This document shows positions 13,000-25,700 of a stretch of 64,000 nt of DNA, piece after piece. Position numbers and translations under genes: made by a program. Position 1 is the stretch's first letter; every line of letters begins with the position of its first letter. Under the pieces are notes generated by a model. The model did not search any database. It was not told where the DNA came from and saw only the letters and a list, made by a program, of their open reading frames with translations. Origin of the DNA: Irpex lacteus (taxonomy: Eukaryota > Basidiomycota > Agaricomycetes > Polyporales > Irpicaceae); assembly GCA_001986395.2 (NCBI GenBank), contig MQVO02000005.1:1054001-1118000 (forward strand). Reading direction: 5' to 3'.

Positions 13000-14300
13000 T
13001 TCTTCCCCTGACTAGCATCCGAGGTCGAGGTCGCTGGCTGGCTATCATCGTGGTCCGGGGGTATGTGGTTGTAGGAGGGGCTGTCCTGGGCGAGACTGAG
13101 GGCTGATCACCCGAGGACGTCGAGTTTGGGTCGCCTAGGTTCACGTTGAGTTATTGTTCATTACAACTGTGCCCATCTACCATCCGTCACGTTACTCACT
13201 CACTCTCTACTTTCCTTTCTATTCACAGAAGGACGGGAGGTCGCGTCGGTGCTACAAGACTGCGCAAGACAAGAAGACCATAGAGCCGACGGATATACCA
13301 TATGGGTGCGCCGGTTGAGCAGCTTCGAGGGTCACCGTGGACCCGACTCCTGCTTCCGATTCTCTCTCCCTTTCGCTTGTCTGTGGCCTATGTCTACCTT
13401 CCGTGCTACTCAACTTCATATGATTACAGATCTCCAAGCTAGTCGTCGCGGTGCTGCAAGCCCCCCCAGGATCTCAAGACCAAAGAGCGGACACTTCTAG
13501 GTATATTGCACGAGTAGCTTCGAGGGGTACCATGACCCTAACTCCTACTTTGCGATCGTTTTCCCAGTCGTTCGTGATACTCTAGAGTGTTCCCATGCTA
13601 CTCATCTTGTCCCTTTCTTAGCTCCGGCCAGTATCCTTTACCGCAAGACCAGGTATGTGAATCTATATACTGTTGGGCTACTATTTCCAGCGGCTGACAA
13701 ATATCTCCCTATAGGTTGGTAAGGTCGAATTCGCGTGCAGTGTCTCAAGCCCAAGGAAAGGATCTCAGAGGAGCCGACGGATATATAGATATAGTAAGCC
13801 GTATGAACAGTTTTGAGGGTGTCGTGAACCCAACTCCTGCTCTCGGAGATCCTTTGCTACCTTTACCGTGATTCAATTTGAGCGCGAGTCGCTTTGATTC
13901 CACCTTTTCGCCCTTGTATTTAGCGGGTCCCTACGAAGGTACGTCTGTTGTCATTCACTATGTCTGTTATTCCGTCTGTTGATGCTTTGTCGCCCTTAGG
14001 TCGCTCGCAGTGCTTGAAGACAGAATACCCATCTCAGAGCCGACGGACAACAAAGCTATAGTAAGCAGGGTGGACGGTTTCGAGGGCTACCATGAGCTCA
14101 ACTCCTGTCCCCTTGAGTTTCTATCTACTTTAATCATTCTCTGGCGTGGCGTCGCCTGCTTTATACTTATCTCCTTTGCTCCCCTTTGATAGCTGGACCC
14201 TCCAGGCGTCGTGTTGGCTAGGTGGTACGTATACGGGTTTGCGATAGGAGACACCGCCCGGCTTTCGCTGAGGGCTGATCACCCGAGGATGCGAAAGTCG
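13000..14300. repeat. Degenerate tandem array of exon-like units with flanking repeats
   Basis: Four diverged copies begin near 13240, 13441, 13728 and 13999. Each has a segment like TCGCAGTGCTTGAAGAC, then (in three copies) GAGCCGACGGA, then TTCGAGGG.ACCATGAACCC and ACTCCTGCT. Each is preceded by a pyrimidine tract ending in AG. Copies two to four contain GTATAT or GTAAGC at the donor position, so they look like duplicated exon plus intron units. The group is flanked by an exact 22 bp direct repeat (13096-13117 and 14268-14289) that is part of longer, weaker similarity. No single reading frame is conserved among copies, so coding potential is doubtful. Confidence 0.65.
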
Positions 14301-14506
14301 GCGGTGAGGTGGTGTGCCGCCTGGGACATGTACTACCATTGACTAAACTCACTCTATCTTTTCGTTTGCTTAGATGTTCATGGTCCCGGAGATTGGTAAT
14401 AAAGGCGGGGGTGAGTGCGTTGTCCGGAGTTGGAGGTCTGGCCAGCCTTCAGCTTCGCGCTTGTTTCCTGTCTTGAGGGCGAATAAAGTGAGCAGTTCTT
14501 GCCTGT

Positions 14507-14533
14507 TTTTCTTTCTTTCTTTCTTTCTTTCTT
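14507..14533. repeat. Tetranucleotide microsatellite (TTTC)n
   Basis: About six uninterrupted TTTC units are visible. It lies in the non-coding stretch downstream of the reverse-strand seven-TM gene. Confidence 0.9.
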
Positions 14534-14965
14534 CCGAGGATTTCTAATCCACCCACACACCGTAGACATCCCAGAGGCTAGGTTGAACAGCTTAGGTACC
14601 AGTGAGGCGTAAAACCCTACTTATCCTCTACACTGGTCTAAACTGCGAGAAGATTCACAGTCAGTACTGTCGCGTATTTTACGGAATGGAAACCGACATT
14701 GTATTAGACTCGTTAGGGGTATTACATGTCAAAACGACTGTATGCCGCAGGATAGCGTGTACGATAGTAAGGCGTCACCTGCAACAGGCCTGCAAGTCGG
14801 AGGTGGACCACTTGGTGGCCAAGATTTACATCAGATTTGATGCACCATCATCCGTATCAGGCATGTGTCGTGATATGCAGGTCAAATGCTTCGCGGGTAA
14901 AATGTCCACAACTGTCACTGCATCGTTCTCCGGTGTCACGAAGGTAGCCATATCGTTTATCGCAG

Positions 14966-16456
14966 CTACACACTGTGCGCGTCAGTCTCCGAAGCCGTAT
15001 CGCGGCTTTTGGCCTCGATGTGCTTGACATCTCCCAAACACTCGTTGCTCAGCTCGATATCACTGCGAGTGTACGTCGGCAACTCCTCCACGCGGATTTC
15101 TATGGTACGGTTGTTTCGATCAGATCGGTGTGTCACTCCGGAGTTTATGCCCGCACGTGAAGCGCGGGTTGTAAACGTGCTCGCAGGCGCGAACTCCATG
15201 GCGCTGTGCTGTTGGCCAAGCCTGTCCATATTGTCTCTTTGGCTGACGCCAAGACAGACGAGGACGACAATCATGGTGGGGTACATAGCCTGCAATCGTG
15301 GCGCACAAAGAAGGTTAGTTCCGTATGATATGTAATCAGTAACTGCTCACTCACCGTCAGTTGCGCGACGGACGCGAGTAGCACCACTTCTAGTACACGG
15401 CTGGCCGTGACATACGCGACGAGCACAAGTGTCTGAGACGAGCAGCGGTCTATGAGAGAGATGCACACAAGACGTGTTGATGAAACTACTTACCCAAGTT
15501 ACACAGTACAGAGAGCCCGACTCGATGATAAGAGCGAGGATGGTGGACACTCGGCAGTCTTTACAGCTTTGCTTCTGTCCTTGGCCCAGGACACTGGACA
15601 CTTCCTTCCGATACAGCCTTCAATGGTAGTCAATCTCAGCGTTGGTGAGAAGCGAAGAGTGAAAGCACATACCAGAAACGATAAGAGATTGCGATAACAG
15701 CAGTGAAATTGGTCAGCAATGTGAAGCCCATAAATGCTGCGACCCAGGGGGAGACGTTGAGGCCATTGCCCAATCCGAGACCACCGGGGAGTGCGAGTGC
15801 ATGCGCTGAGCCAATGAATGTCACTACAGGATGAGGTCAGTTACGTTCAGTCGCAGAGAGCTGGAGATAAATATACCTATGCCTGCCAACCAGGCAAGGG
15901 CTGGCGCTGCCGTGGCTTTCTTGTTGCGACCCCAAATCACCCATACCCGCCAGATGACCACCATGTCACCGATGATGCACTGGTGAGCATGATTTAGGTC
16001 CCGTTATTTCTAAATTTTATCCACGGACGCTACTCACGTTGAGAAGAAGCATTAGAATGAAGGCCAGATATCTACCATCATAGCTAGGAACGACGTCCCC
16101 TTCTACAGCGGCGTTGTGGTAGAGGAATATAGTGAAGTTGTAGTCAAGGATGACAACTACGTGAGCTGTCGATATGGCAAACATAACGAAAGTGTGTATC
16201 ATGAGCATAAGAGTAGTCCTGTCCCTTTTCCGCCGTGTACTGAAAACAGTCGTCGGAAAATGACATTGACTAGAGTATTGAGGAAACACCTACAACAGCA
16301 ACCACATTGTGAGCGCAGCGAGAACGCTATATAATCCTGCAGCGGACACTTTAGTGTGCCCCGCAACCAGTTGCCTGTAGCAAACATACCGTATAGCCAG
16401 GCCTCGATAGCGATACAAACGAGCTGCGCCCGGCTCATTGCGGTATCTACGGCCAT
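14966..16456 (-). CDS. Seven-TM fungal membrane protein, paralogue B
   Basis: Eight exons (16456-16390, 16336-16294, 16239-16038, 15979-15877, 15823-15673, 15617-15494, 15432-15355, 15289-14966) encode 363 residues. Exon lengths are 67, 43, 202, 103, 151, 124, 78 and 324, against 67, 43, 202, 103, 151, 106, 78 and 297 in paralogue A. Shared blocks include the start MSRAQLVCIAIEAWLYG, the loop IWRVWVIWGRNKKA and SPWVAAFMGFTLLTNF. Exon six has a six-residue insertion relative to A. The gene is intact. As for A, this is an Agaricomycete multi-TM family without a known role. Confidence 0.82.
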
Positions 16457-18306
16457 GGTTGAAAGTGTGCCAGTCTTGAGCTCTTTCCACTGGTGACCGG
16501 ACGGGGAAACAGTGGACGTTCGGTGGAGGAACAGGTTCATACCCGGGGAACAACCTTATATGCTTTGCAGCGCGCGCGATACACATGTACCATGCACATC
16601 CTGCGGGCGATAATCATACAAACTGATCAACAAGTGAACTGGGCGGGATGGTCGGTGGAGACCTTGAGCGCGGGAACTTCCCTGGTTCTCACAGCCTGTA
16701 ATGGTACTAGCTCAATGCATGTCTTTGAACATAAAGAGCTTCTGTGGCATGAGAAACAACTTACAAGATCTATCAAGGGACGTACCCAACTGCTCACTCA
16801 TCTTGTACGTGCAGCGCTTGACGGCGTGTAATGTTCACCTGTGACCAGACTGGCGCACATTATTGACAATTCAGGGTTCTTCCGTCAGATTCCCCGGTCT
16901 ACGGATCTCCGTAGCTCCATTGCTAGTCTTGGAGATGTAATGGGAGATATGAGGGATAGCCGCGGATCCTTTATCAGAGCCCGTCGTCTATGTAGAAGAG
17001 GCGAGGTGCTGCCAGCCACAGCCGTATTCCATTTTCTGAGCCATTTCAAGCCTTGGCCATGGGGTAGCGGTGAAACGGGAACATCATACATGTCACGATC
17101 TGTGCGACGTGGATGCCAACAGTATGCAGTCCTCACCTAGTGACGGTTCCTCGGTGAGGAGACATTCTGTCATGGCTTCACTATCAAGTCTGCAGCGTGG
17201 GCTTCATCCTAGGTATGCGCATCACAGACTGCTACGGTGTTGGTTGATTTGACGATGCGCCTCTCATATTACCGTGCCACCTGGTACTAGTATAACCATG
17301 ATCAGATTCATGTCAATAGTTATAGTGCAGCCAGTACATTACCGTGACCATCCGTATGAAAACGCAAGGTGTCACACCTTGAAAGACTGACAAAAGCATC
17401 AAGTTCTTGAACTTCTTTTGCTCCGAGTCGGCGAATGCGGCGCTGGGAACTTGAAATGAAGGAAGTGCCACAAGGCTGGTCATTGCTGTATCGGTTGGTG
17501 ACGCGTTTTCAGTTCTTGTGTATGCTTGGCTGTCTGAGCTTCCACTGCCCAGGGTTGACTGTATCCGAAAGTGAATGTAGAAATGGAGACTGCTGCGTTG
17601 AAAGGATAGCGACTCAAACGAGCGCCCAAGGCGCTCACTGTTTTGATTTATTTGCCGCAGGCTCTCGAGCTGAGCTCGCCACAACTCGAACTTGACTCGG
17701 AAGAGGACACCTCCAACATTCTGTCTCGGTTATAGCTACAGCTCTGACTCACTGGTGTTAATATCATCCCAATGCACATTCGGTGGGGCAGTACTTAAGT
17801 AAATACTTATACGAAAGCCGACAGGTTGGCCGAAGAGAGCTGTGTGAAAGCAGTAGTATTCATAGCGAAGGTTGTGTAACAACACTATATGACTGATGTT
17901 GCAAATTCCCACTCATGCAGTTGTGGGGAGTGAGGACTTGACAGGTTCGGCGATATCATCGGTGAATGCTCTGAGAGTCCAGATAGTTCTATCATTGTAT
18001 TCGATGTTGATAATAGCGTCACCTCCACCGTAGAGTATGCTTCTATAGACAATTACGGTGAATGGTGAGTAAAAACTCGTGGCATCCAGGCACAGAAAGA
18101 GATGAATTCCACGGTCGGGCAGGTGAAGAATATTATAGCGAGATTCTGTTCAACGGGTTATCAACACAAGTATGTCCCTCGCCGCAGAAGCAGAGATGGC
18201 TTTGCAGGGCACAGAATGTCTGCTCTGTATGTCTTGCATTGGTAAGAGAGGCCGATCATGATATGCGAGATTGAGGCACTACAGAATCGCCGATACCACG
18301 GCTTAG
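16457..18306. other. Gene-free stretch with weak open frames
   Basis: About 1.85 kb. An open frame on the reverse strand at 17313-17684 contains a plausible ATG (TSLVALPSFQVPSAAF follows it) but has no recognisable domain or convincing exon partners. A forward frame at 16841-17140 is similarly unsupported. This may be decayed coding sequence. The first few hundred bases include the promoter of paralogue B. Confidence 0.35.
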
Positions 18307-19517
18307 CTACACTGACAAAACCTCCTGATAATCTGTACGGGGTGCATTGGATGATGGAACGTCTTGTTTGACTATTTCGGTTATTTGGGTGATCTGGAGG
18401 CTACCGTCATGGTTGACGGACACTCTTGCGCCTTGGTCAACAGAAGCACCGGCAGATCGTTCTTCATTATTACGTTTTCGCGCTGCTCTGGGATTTAGTA
18501 TCAGAGCAAGTAGAACAACAACGCCGTCAAGGACCTGATGACCAGTAGCCCGATCAGCCAAATTTGCACCGTAACCACAGCATATCTTTGCACACACCAC
18601 AACAAGAGAGTAGGCTACCCCGGCTATGATATCGAAGTTCGGCTTGAATACGAGCGACAGATCGCTGAAGACGCCTCCGAGGAGATCGATGACCATGAAT
18701 GGGACGGAGATACCGATTACCTCACGGTGCTTATAGATCTCGTAATATTGTGGACTAGAATAATTAGTTCACTGATCCTGTACGGCCACCATGACATGGT
18801 GATGGGAGAAATACTCACAGCAGTGCAGTTGAGAGTAAGATTGAACTCATTATCCCGAAGAATTGGACGGGCATGTTATTTCCTCTATGATAAGCTGGCT
18901 ATAAAACCATGCCTTCGCCCGTCAACACGAGATAGCATAGAGAAACATCTATAACACCACTCACCCGGATGGCAAAGACCATCCCAGCTTCGAAACCACC
19001 AAGTATGAAGATCAGGCTCATAAGCCAAAGAATGCATTTACGGAGCGATCGCTTCTCGTTGTAGTACTGGCACTAGAATACCGAGTACAGTGAGCGAAAT
19101 CCCTGTGTCTTGAACCCAAAGGCATGCCGCACCTGTGACCAAGAGATTAGGGATAAGACCGACAGCACTTGCGGTTGGACGATGAGCGGTATGTTTAGGT
19201 CCTGTACTATGGCATAGACACCGAAAAATGCTCCCGATATGCCCCACAAAAGTCTTTATCATTTGTCAGTTAAGTGCGTCATCAGTTCAAAGTGCAATTC
19301 GAAGACAAACCCTATAAATGGCGACAGGCCTTCGGTGGATTTTTCGTGCCAGCTCTTCCATATTTGAGGGATTAGTTGAATCATCCAGCATACGGTCCCT
19401 GCAAGATTCAATGACTTGTTGTGAGCTTATCGCGAACACCAACGTGAGACTGGGTCAAGGAAGATATCACCTACCTATCGTACCGAGTACATTCTCGGCT
19501 ATCGCATTACTTGGCAT
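18307..19517 (-). CDS. PQ-loop repeat membrane transporter, paralogue 1
   Basis: Seven exons (19517-19475, 19398-19311, 19253-19133, 19072-18965, 18898-18819, 18754-18598, 18534-18307) give 274 residues and about seven TM helices. The first PQ motif reads IQLIPQIWKSWHEKSTEGLS and the second LLPQYYEIYKHREVIGIS. Other conserved text is GISGAFFGVYAIVQDLNIPL and IDLLGGVFSDLSLVF. PQ-loop proteins of the cystinosin/Ypq/SWEET-like clan are mostly lysosomal or vacuolar amino-acid exporters or related carriers; the substrate here is unknown. The C-tail is hydrophilic. It is a tandem duplicate of the next gene, same strand, with a 394 bp gap. Confidence 0.85.
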
Positions 19518-19911
19518 ACAGAAGACGTATAGTGTGAACGCGTGAAGACGTCTAAGAGTAGCATGCACAGCGCGAATCCCGAGCCAATGGTCAGAACAAC
19601 GACTCAACGACGCCTCAGATCTGTACTGGGCGCATGGCGCGCCACAGAGCACGTGCTTGAGGGAGGAGTCACCAAGCTTTAGTCATACGTTAGCGGGAGC
19701 GGAAGCTTGACGTCGAAAGGCAGATTAATATTCTACAGGGACATGCGAATAATGAGTGTACAGGTGAGGTCTGAAATACTGTAAGTCAGATATGTGTAGC
19801 ATCGACCGTGGGATTAGCGACTCACTTACAACGAGTAATTAGGGGATATTATCATCACTGCCATCATCTACGGTCGTATGATTCGTGAGTCTGAACCTCA
19901 TTCAAAGCACA

Positions 19912-21132
19912 TTACACCTTCTCGTCATGACCGAGATCGATCTTCTCCTTACTTGTCGGCCGGGTTCTGTCATTCGGGCTTATAGTGGAGCTGGCAAACA
20001 TAGTACGGATCAGCTGCTCCGCCCGTGGCAACATTAAAACGAAACGCCACTTACCTGGGTGACATCTCTACGCCAGCGATAGTATCTGCTTGTGCCTCCA
20101 GCGCTCGTCTTCTCTTCGCTCGAGGGTTCAGGATCATGGCTAGTATAAGAATCAATCCGTCTAGCACCTGAAGAAGGTTTACTTAGCAATAAATAAAAGA
20201 AAGGGCTCCAGTTCAGTGACTTACGACAACCGCAGAGTACGTGACACCCGCAATGATGTCGAACTTCTCTTTGAAGACAAGTGATAGGACAGAGAACACT
20301 CCGCCGGCCCAATCGACGAGCATGAATAATACCGACAGCCCGACAACCTCGCGCCTGCGGAATATCTCGATAAACTGGGGGCTAAGCGTGCGCCGTTAGT
20401 CAAATGTCAGTTGATACCTCCGTGCTCGCGTACTCACATGAGAGCAAACGATATCATGACAGAGCTGAGGATACCGAAAAATTCGACGCCCGCCTCATGC
20501 CCTGCTCGGAATGAGGGCTGCGATCACACTATGTCAGCAGGAGACTGGTGTACTTTATCGACTGTGACTTACGCGAACAGCAAAAATCATGCCAGCTTCA
20601 AAGCCGCCACATATAGCAAGCGTCGTGAAGAACAAAGCTACACATGTCTTAAATGGACGACGATTGCCGTAGTACTGGCACTTTACCGATCTTCAGCAGA
20701 AATACGACGACAAGGGAGAGGTAATCATACCTGTGCCCAGGACAGTATTGACAGTGCTGCGAATGCGTGAGGCTGAATAATGAGCGGGATGTTCAGGTCC
20801 TGTACGATGACGTAGACCCCTAGAGGTGCGCCAGAGAGACCCCAGAAGAATCTAGATGAGAGCAAGAAATAAGCACCTACAGGCAATAAATAGCAGGCAT
20901 TAAACTTACACCAACCACGGAGACAGACCTTCCGTCGACTTTTCTCTGTAGCTCTTCCAAATCTGGGGAACAACCTGCAAAGTCCAGCATATAGTGCCTA
21001 GACCGTGCCGAAAGCAGTGATTTCATGGCGGTGAGCGACAACGGACAGACGCTATAGGCTGTCGGACACACGACGCTACATACCAATGGTGGCTAACGCA
21101 TTCTCAGCAGCCTTATTAGTCGGTAAACCCAT
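19912..21132 (-). CDS. PQ-loop repeat membrane transporter, paralogue 2
   Basis: Eight exons (21132-21084, 20997-20910, 20851-20731, 20680-20573, 20493-20438, 20381-20225, 20167-20055, 19990-19912) encode 256 residues. Exons two, three, four and six have exactly the lengths seen in paralogue 1 (88, 121, 108, 157). The PQ motifs are LQVVPQIWKSYREKSTEGLS and an altered second repeat MIPQFIEIFRRREVVGLS. The usual 'LLG' before the sixth helix is changed to WAG (VDWAGGVFSVLSLVF). The C-tail has an extra exon ending in GHDEKV. The role is presumably as for paralogue 1, with possible divergence in substrate. Confidence 0.84.
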
Positions 21133-21853
21133 GTTTATACACGTCGGATTTGTAGGGGCTTGTGCAGGCCCTAATGCACTGCCCTGCGGTCTTTAAAAGC
21201 AAGGAAAGAAAAAGGAGGCGGTTAGAAACTGAGCCCCCCACAATGTATATCGTCTCATGGTGCAATATTGCGCCAAGATGAAACCTCAGATCGAGTCAAC
21301 GGCACGGCCAGGAATTTTTCGGCCGGTGATCATGACGGTCTCGGCTCTCCCATCCCGAGGGGACGGTCGCGGAAGGTAAATTATACGGTAAATCACATAA
21401 ATGACCACGGAGCATGACATACCCCCTGTGCATGTGCTAACCGGGGCTCAAGTAAGTAGACTTCTTGGAAGCCACGTTGGGTTTGAATGTGCATTCATAA
21501 CGAGGTGGCTACGTGGAATTGGTGCTGACATCTACCCCTAATGGTATACAGGTATAAGGTAGAGAAAGGCTGACGGACGGGTACTCACAGCGCAAGGTCA
21601 CAAGCTACATGACCGGCACTAGCAAAGTTCGATCGTCAAGTTTCATGTTTCCGAAGGGTAGTTGAATCGCCGGCGTGCTCTTCTACTTGGGATTACGAGA
21701 GGGTACTAGTATAGAGTGGAGGCAGGTTATGTCGAATATCCGAGCCTGAAGACGTCTGGGAAGCCTCAGGAGTACTTCCCGTGAGTTTGTACGTTTCGGA
21801 TATCAATAAACGTGTACTAACAGGTCTAGGTAATTTGCAAGCCTATGCTTCTC
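21133..21853. other. Intergenic spacer
   Basis: About 720 bp between the PQ-loop paralogue 2 start and the PET117 stop, both genes on the reverse strand. It should hold the PQ-loop promoter and the PET117 3' region. No further feature is recognised. Confidence 0.4.
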
Positions 21854-22159
21854 TCATGACCCATCCGGCTGTTTGAGAGAACTCGAAGGAACTTGCTGTA
21901 CGGCTTCGTACAGCGCACGTTTCCGCTGAGATTCCGCCAGCTCCTCTTCTCGTTTGCGCATCTTCTCTCGTCGCCGTTCATCGTCTCGTAGGACACCCTT
22001 ATACATAGTCTTGTGGTGGCAAAGTTAGGAGGAGCTTCAATCAATAGACGTTTGCACACGTACATCCGCCTCCTGCCGCTGCATATAGTGCACTGTATAA
22101 ATTATGCCCACAGAGAGTACAATTGAGCTTGCTAATGTTGCCTTGGCTATTCGTGACAT
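21854..22159 (-). CDS. PET117: Cytochrome c oxidase assembly factor Pet117
   Basis: Two exons (22159-22064 and 22009-21854) encode 83 residues. The protein starts MSRIAKATLASSIVLS, has one N-terminal membrane segment ending in YTVHYMQRQEAD, then a strongly basic and acidic helix with MYKGVLRDDERRREKMRKR. The MSR(A/S)SK start, single helix and charged tail within a little over 80 residues match Pet117 of yeast and humans. Pet117 links heme A synthase oligomerisation to complex IV assembly at the mitochondrial inner membrane. The gene is easily missed because of its size. It is divergent from the adenylate-forming reductase gene. Confidence 0.82.
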
Positions 22160-22750
22160 ATCTATCGCCTTCTAGGGTTTGTGAAAGAGTTCCGAGCGCA
22201 GTAGATGATGAGGGCGGAAGACAAGCAGTCCCGAGGGCCGAAGCGCCTTGTCAATTCAAGGCTTGCCGCGAACTACCGTGATGGCAGGCGACGGTACCTG
22301 CAGCGAGCACTCTCGACTTCAGCTCAGAGTGGCAAAGAATTGCCAGAGAGAAGAACTCAAGTACAGGGTATCACAAAAGTAAACAAGGTATACTTTAACT
22401 GGGTGAGTTATACCGATCCAACACCCTGAATTGTTGCACTGACCTGCTCGCTGAACTCTGACAGTAGATTGCCCGCCTACTCATTGCATATGCACTATCG
22501 TTTGCCCATTGTGATCATAGGGGCTCTAAGTAGGCGTTACTACTCATATACATTCCTTTCTTATGATCTGTCATGGGTGCAGTATGAGTACGTTCGTGAG
22601 AGCAGGTCAACCAGCAAAGTTAGTCTGCATTCCCTATATGAGACCCCAATATATGGTACTGATACGCGTCATTGTTGCTCTAGAGTATATAATATGTTTA
22701 TCGGTGAAGATACGGCATAGAGACAGCAGGCATCTCTTCCATAGCAGACG
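22160..22750. promoter_or_regulatory. Divergent promoter region PET117 / adenylate-forming reductase, with TATA box
   Basis: This 591 bp region separates divergent start codons. A TATATAA box at 22686-22692 stands about 60 bp upstream of the reductase ATG at 22751. A forward open frame at 22205-22429 has an ATG but no recognised product. Confidence 0.55.
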
Positions 22751-25700
22751 ATGAGCGACGTGAAGCCGCTATACCTGACGTGTACAGCCTCGCAGGCTCA
22801 AGAGTTCAACGCGACCAATGGCCATGGATTCCTATCCCTCAACGAGCTGCTGGAGGCGAGGGCACGGTCACACAGTGATGTTTGTGTCGCAGGATTTCCT
22901 GAACAAACTACTGATGCACCGAGTTGGACGGTGCTGAGGTTCAGTACGTATCGCACAATATCGCCCCGATTCATTCTACTCACGAACCCCGAATTCAGCG
23001 TACTCATCGCTGCTGAGTGCGTCAAATCAGGTGGCGATTTATTACAAAGAGACGACTTCGTTGTGTAGTCGTACACCAGGGGAGAAAGGAGAAAAGATCA
23101 TAGCGCTACTGTGTCCTAGCTGTGCGGACTTCCTGATAACACTGTTTGCCGTCTTACGACTTGGATACGGAGTGCTTCTCCTGGCGTAAGTTGTCTATCG
23201 AGTTGTGTTTCCCAACCAACTGATTTTCACTGTAGACCGCAGAATACTAATGAAGCCATCGCCTACCTCTGTAATGTCACATCTGCCACCCATCTGATAT
23301 GTCATGAGTCTCTCCTAGAACAAGGACGCAACGCTCTGCAAGCCAATTCAAACGTCACCATCGTACAGATGGCATCTCGTGATATTTGGCAGCGCGTCGA
23401 GTGTACCAAACCGCTTATTAAACCAATTTTGTCACCCTCGGAAGAAGCTGGTATGACTGCACTGGTCATGCACACCAGTGGCTCTACTGGGATGCCCAAG
23501 GTATGACCCTGATTCTCATCGTACCGCTTATATAATCAATCTCTGCGTAACAGCCTATCTATCATCCGCATCGCATTTGGACTGAGGCCATACCTTGCAT
23601 GCCGTGGAAGCCTGCGTTTACAACGACACCGCTTTTTCATGTATGTTTGTCGCTCGAAATATTCAGTCTCTATGCGTCATCTGACTTCTGCTGTCCCCAG
23701 GGCGGAAGCTGCGATATACTTCGCTCCCTGAACGCTCTGTCGACTCTATACTTGTTTCCTTCCACGCTTCCCATGACTGCTGCGAACATCGTAAATGCCG
23801 TATCAACTTGTCATGACACTGCGGCTTTTCTGTCGGTCCCTTATATCTTGAAGATGCTCGCAGAAGATGGTGAAGGCCTCAAGATGCTACAGCGCATGGA
23901 GCTTGTGAGCGTTGGCGGCGCCCCCTTACCTGAAGCCTGTAAGTCAACGTGATCTCTCTGTTGTTTCTTTATGATCTAACTTGCAATATAGTGGGGGATC
24001 GCATGGTCCAACAAGGTATCAGGCTCGTTAGTCGCCTGGGATCCAGCGAGTGTGGCTGTGAGTGACCGTCAGATCTAACATATTCTTCGAAACTCACATG
24101 AATCTGTAGTCCTGATGAGTTCGCACAGAGACTATGAAACCGATACGGAGTGGAGTTGGCTGCGAAATGGCGGCCTAGGTCTCAAGATGTTGCGTTTCGA
24201 GCCAGCCGATGACTCAGAGAGCATGTTTGAGCTCGTTGTCGACAAGGCATGGTCTACAAGAGTATGCTGGCTACTCTTGTCTACATTGTGAAGATTCACC
24301 ATCGTAATAGGTTGTCTCGAACCGTGAGGACGGAAGCTTCGCTACTGGGGATCTCTACGCTAAGCATCCCACTCTCCCACACACCTGGAGGTATTGTGGA
24401 CGCGCAGATGATATCATTGTCTTGGTATGCGTGCTCATGCCATAGTGGTCAGAGACTGACAGGATAACATAGATGAACGGGAAGAAAGCATCGGCTAACG
24501 CTATCGAAACGAAGTTCCGTGCGTCCCCAGACATATCTGAAGCCATCGTTTTTGGCGCTTCAAAACCTATGCTTGGTGTCCTCATCGTCCCCGCGCATGC
24601 GACCACGGCACAGGATGAGCTTCTCCTTCGTGTTCATGAAGTGAATGCGTCGAGCGCAACGTACGCATCAATCATCGACGATATGGTGATCTATCTACCC
24701 GACGATGCGAGGCTTCCAAAGACCAGTAAAGGCTCGATTATACGACCGCAGGCTCTGAAGATGTACGCACAAACGATCGAAGACGCGTATCGACAGTTCG
24801 AACAAGGTCCACCACAGACTGGCCGTGATTTTGTCGTCTCCGATGGCGACGTTACTGGCTTTGTACGACAGCTTGTCTCAGATGCGGTTCAGATGAGGGC
24901 GAATGGTGGCAGATTGGCGAAGTTCGATGACGATGACGACTTATTCGCACTCGGCCTCACGTCGCTACATGCCGTCCAGATTCGTGGGTACTTGCAAAAG
25001 GTATGTCTACTGCAAGCCTCATCATGAACATCCTTTCTCATGTCTCGGAATGCAGATTGTCGCTTCCGATGGACATGTGCTTGGCAACAATGTGGTATTT
25101 GAGTACCCATCTGTGCGAAAGTAAGGCTTTATATTGAAACCTTCAGCAACCTCTCTTACTATATCGCTAGACTATCTCAGCATATCGTGAATGTTCGAGC
25201 GGGAATAAGTGACAAACCTGAGTCAGATGAGCAGCAGTACAATCTCATGAGAAGTCTCTTGGCGCAATATGGACAGCTAGATGATGTCCCGGTAAACCCA
25301 GTGAGGAGCACAAATTCGGGCTCTGGAGGCATCGTAGTGAGTCCACTGACGTTGAACAAGTCGAGTTACTGGCTGACTTGTCTTCCGCAGGTATTAACTG
25401 GTACCACCGGTGCTCTCGGAGCTCATATTTTAGCAGAACTAGTCGCTAGGACTCGTCTCCATGTCATCGCATTAGTGCGCGCTACTGACGATGAAGATGC
25501 TACCCAACGGCTCTCGGAGAATTTGAGAGATCGAAAGTTGGACACGATGGATAATATCCGATATTCTGCTGTCGCCTCTACACTATCCGAGGCACGGCTT
25601 GGTCTAAGCAAAGCTCTCTATGAGAAGCTGCTCACTGAAAGCATCCTTATAATCCATGTATGTCATCTGATCGTACGTCCACCCCGGTGCAATTGACCCG

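Noticed and set aside
14602..15027. A 141-codon forward frame overlapping the end of seven-TM paralogue B
   Set aside because: It starts with GTG, not ATG, has no recognised domain, and runs antisense to well-supported exons.
17313..17684. Reverse open frame that could be a small gene
   Set aside because: It contains a plausible ATG but no domain, no clear exon partner and no recognisable homologue.
22944..22998. Apparent stop early in the adenylate-forming reductase
   Set aside because: Using the GTACGT donor and the TTCAG acceptor opens a frame that gives QVAIYYKETTSLCSRTPGEK, which fits the family.
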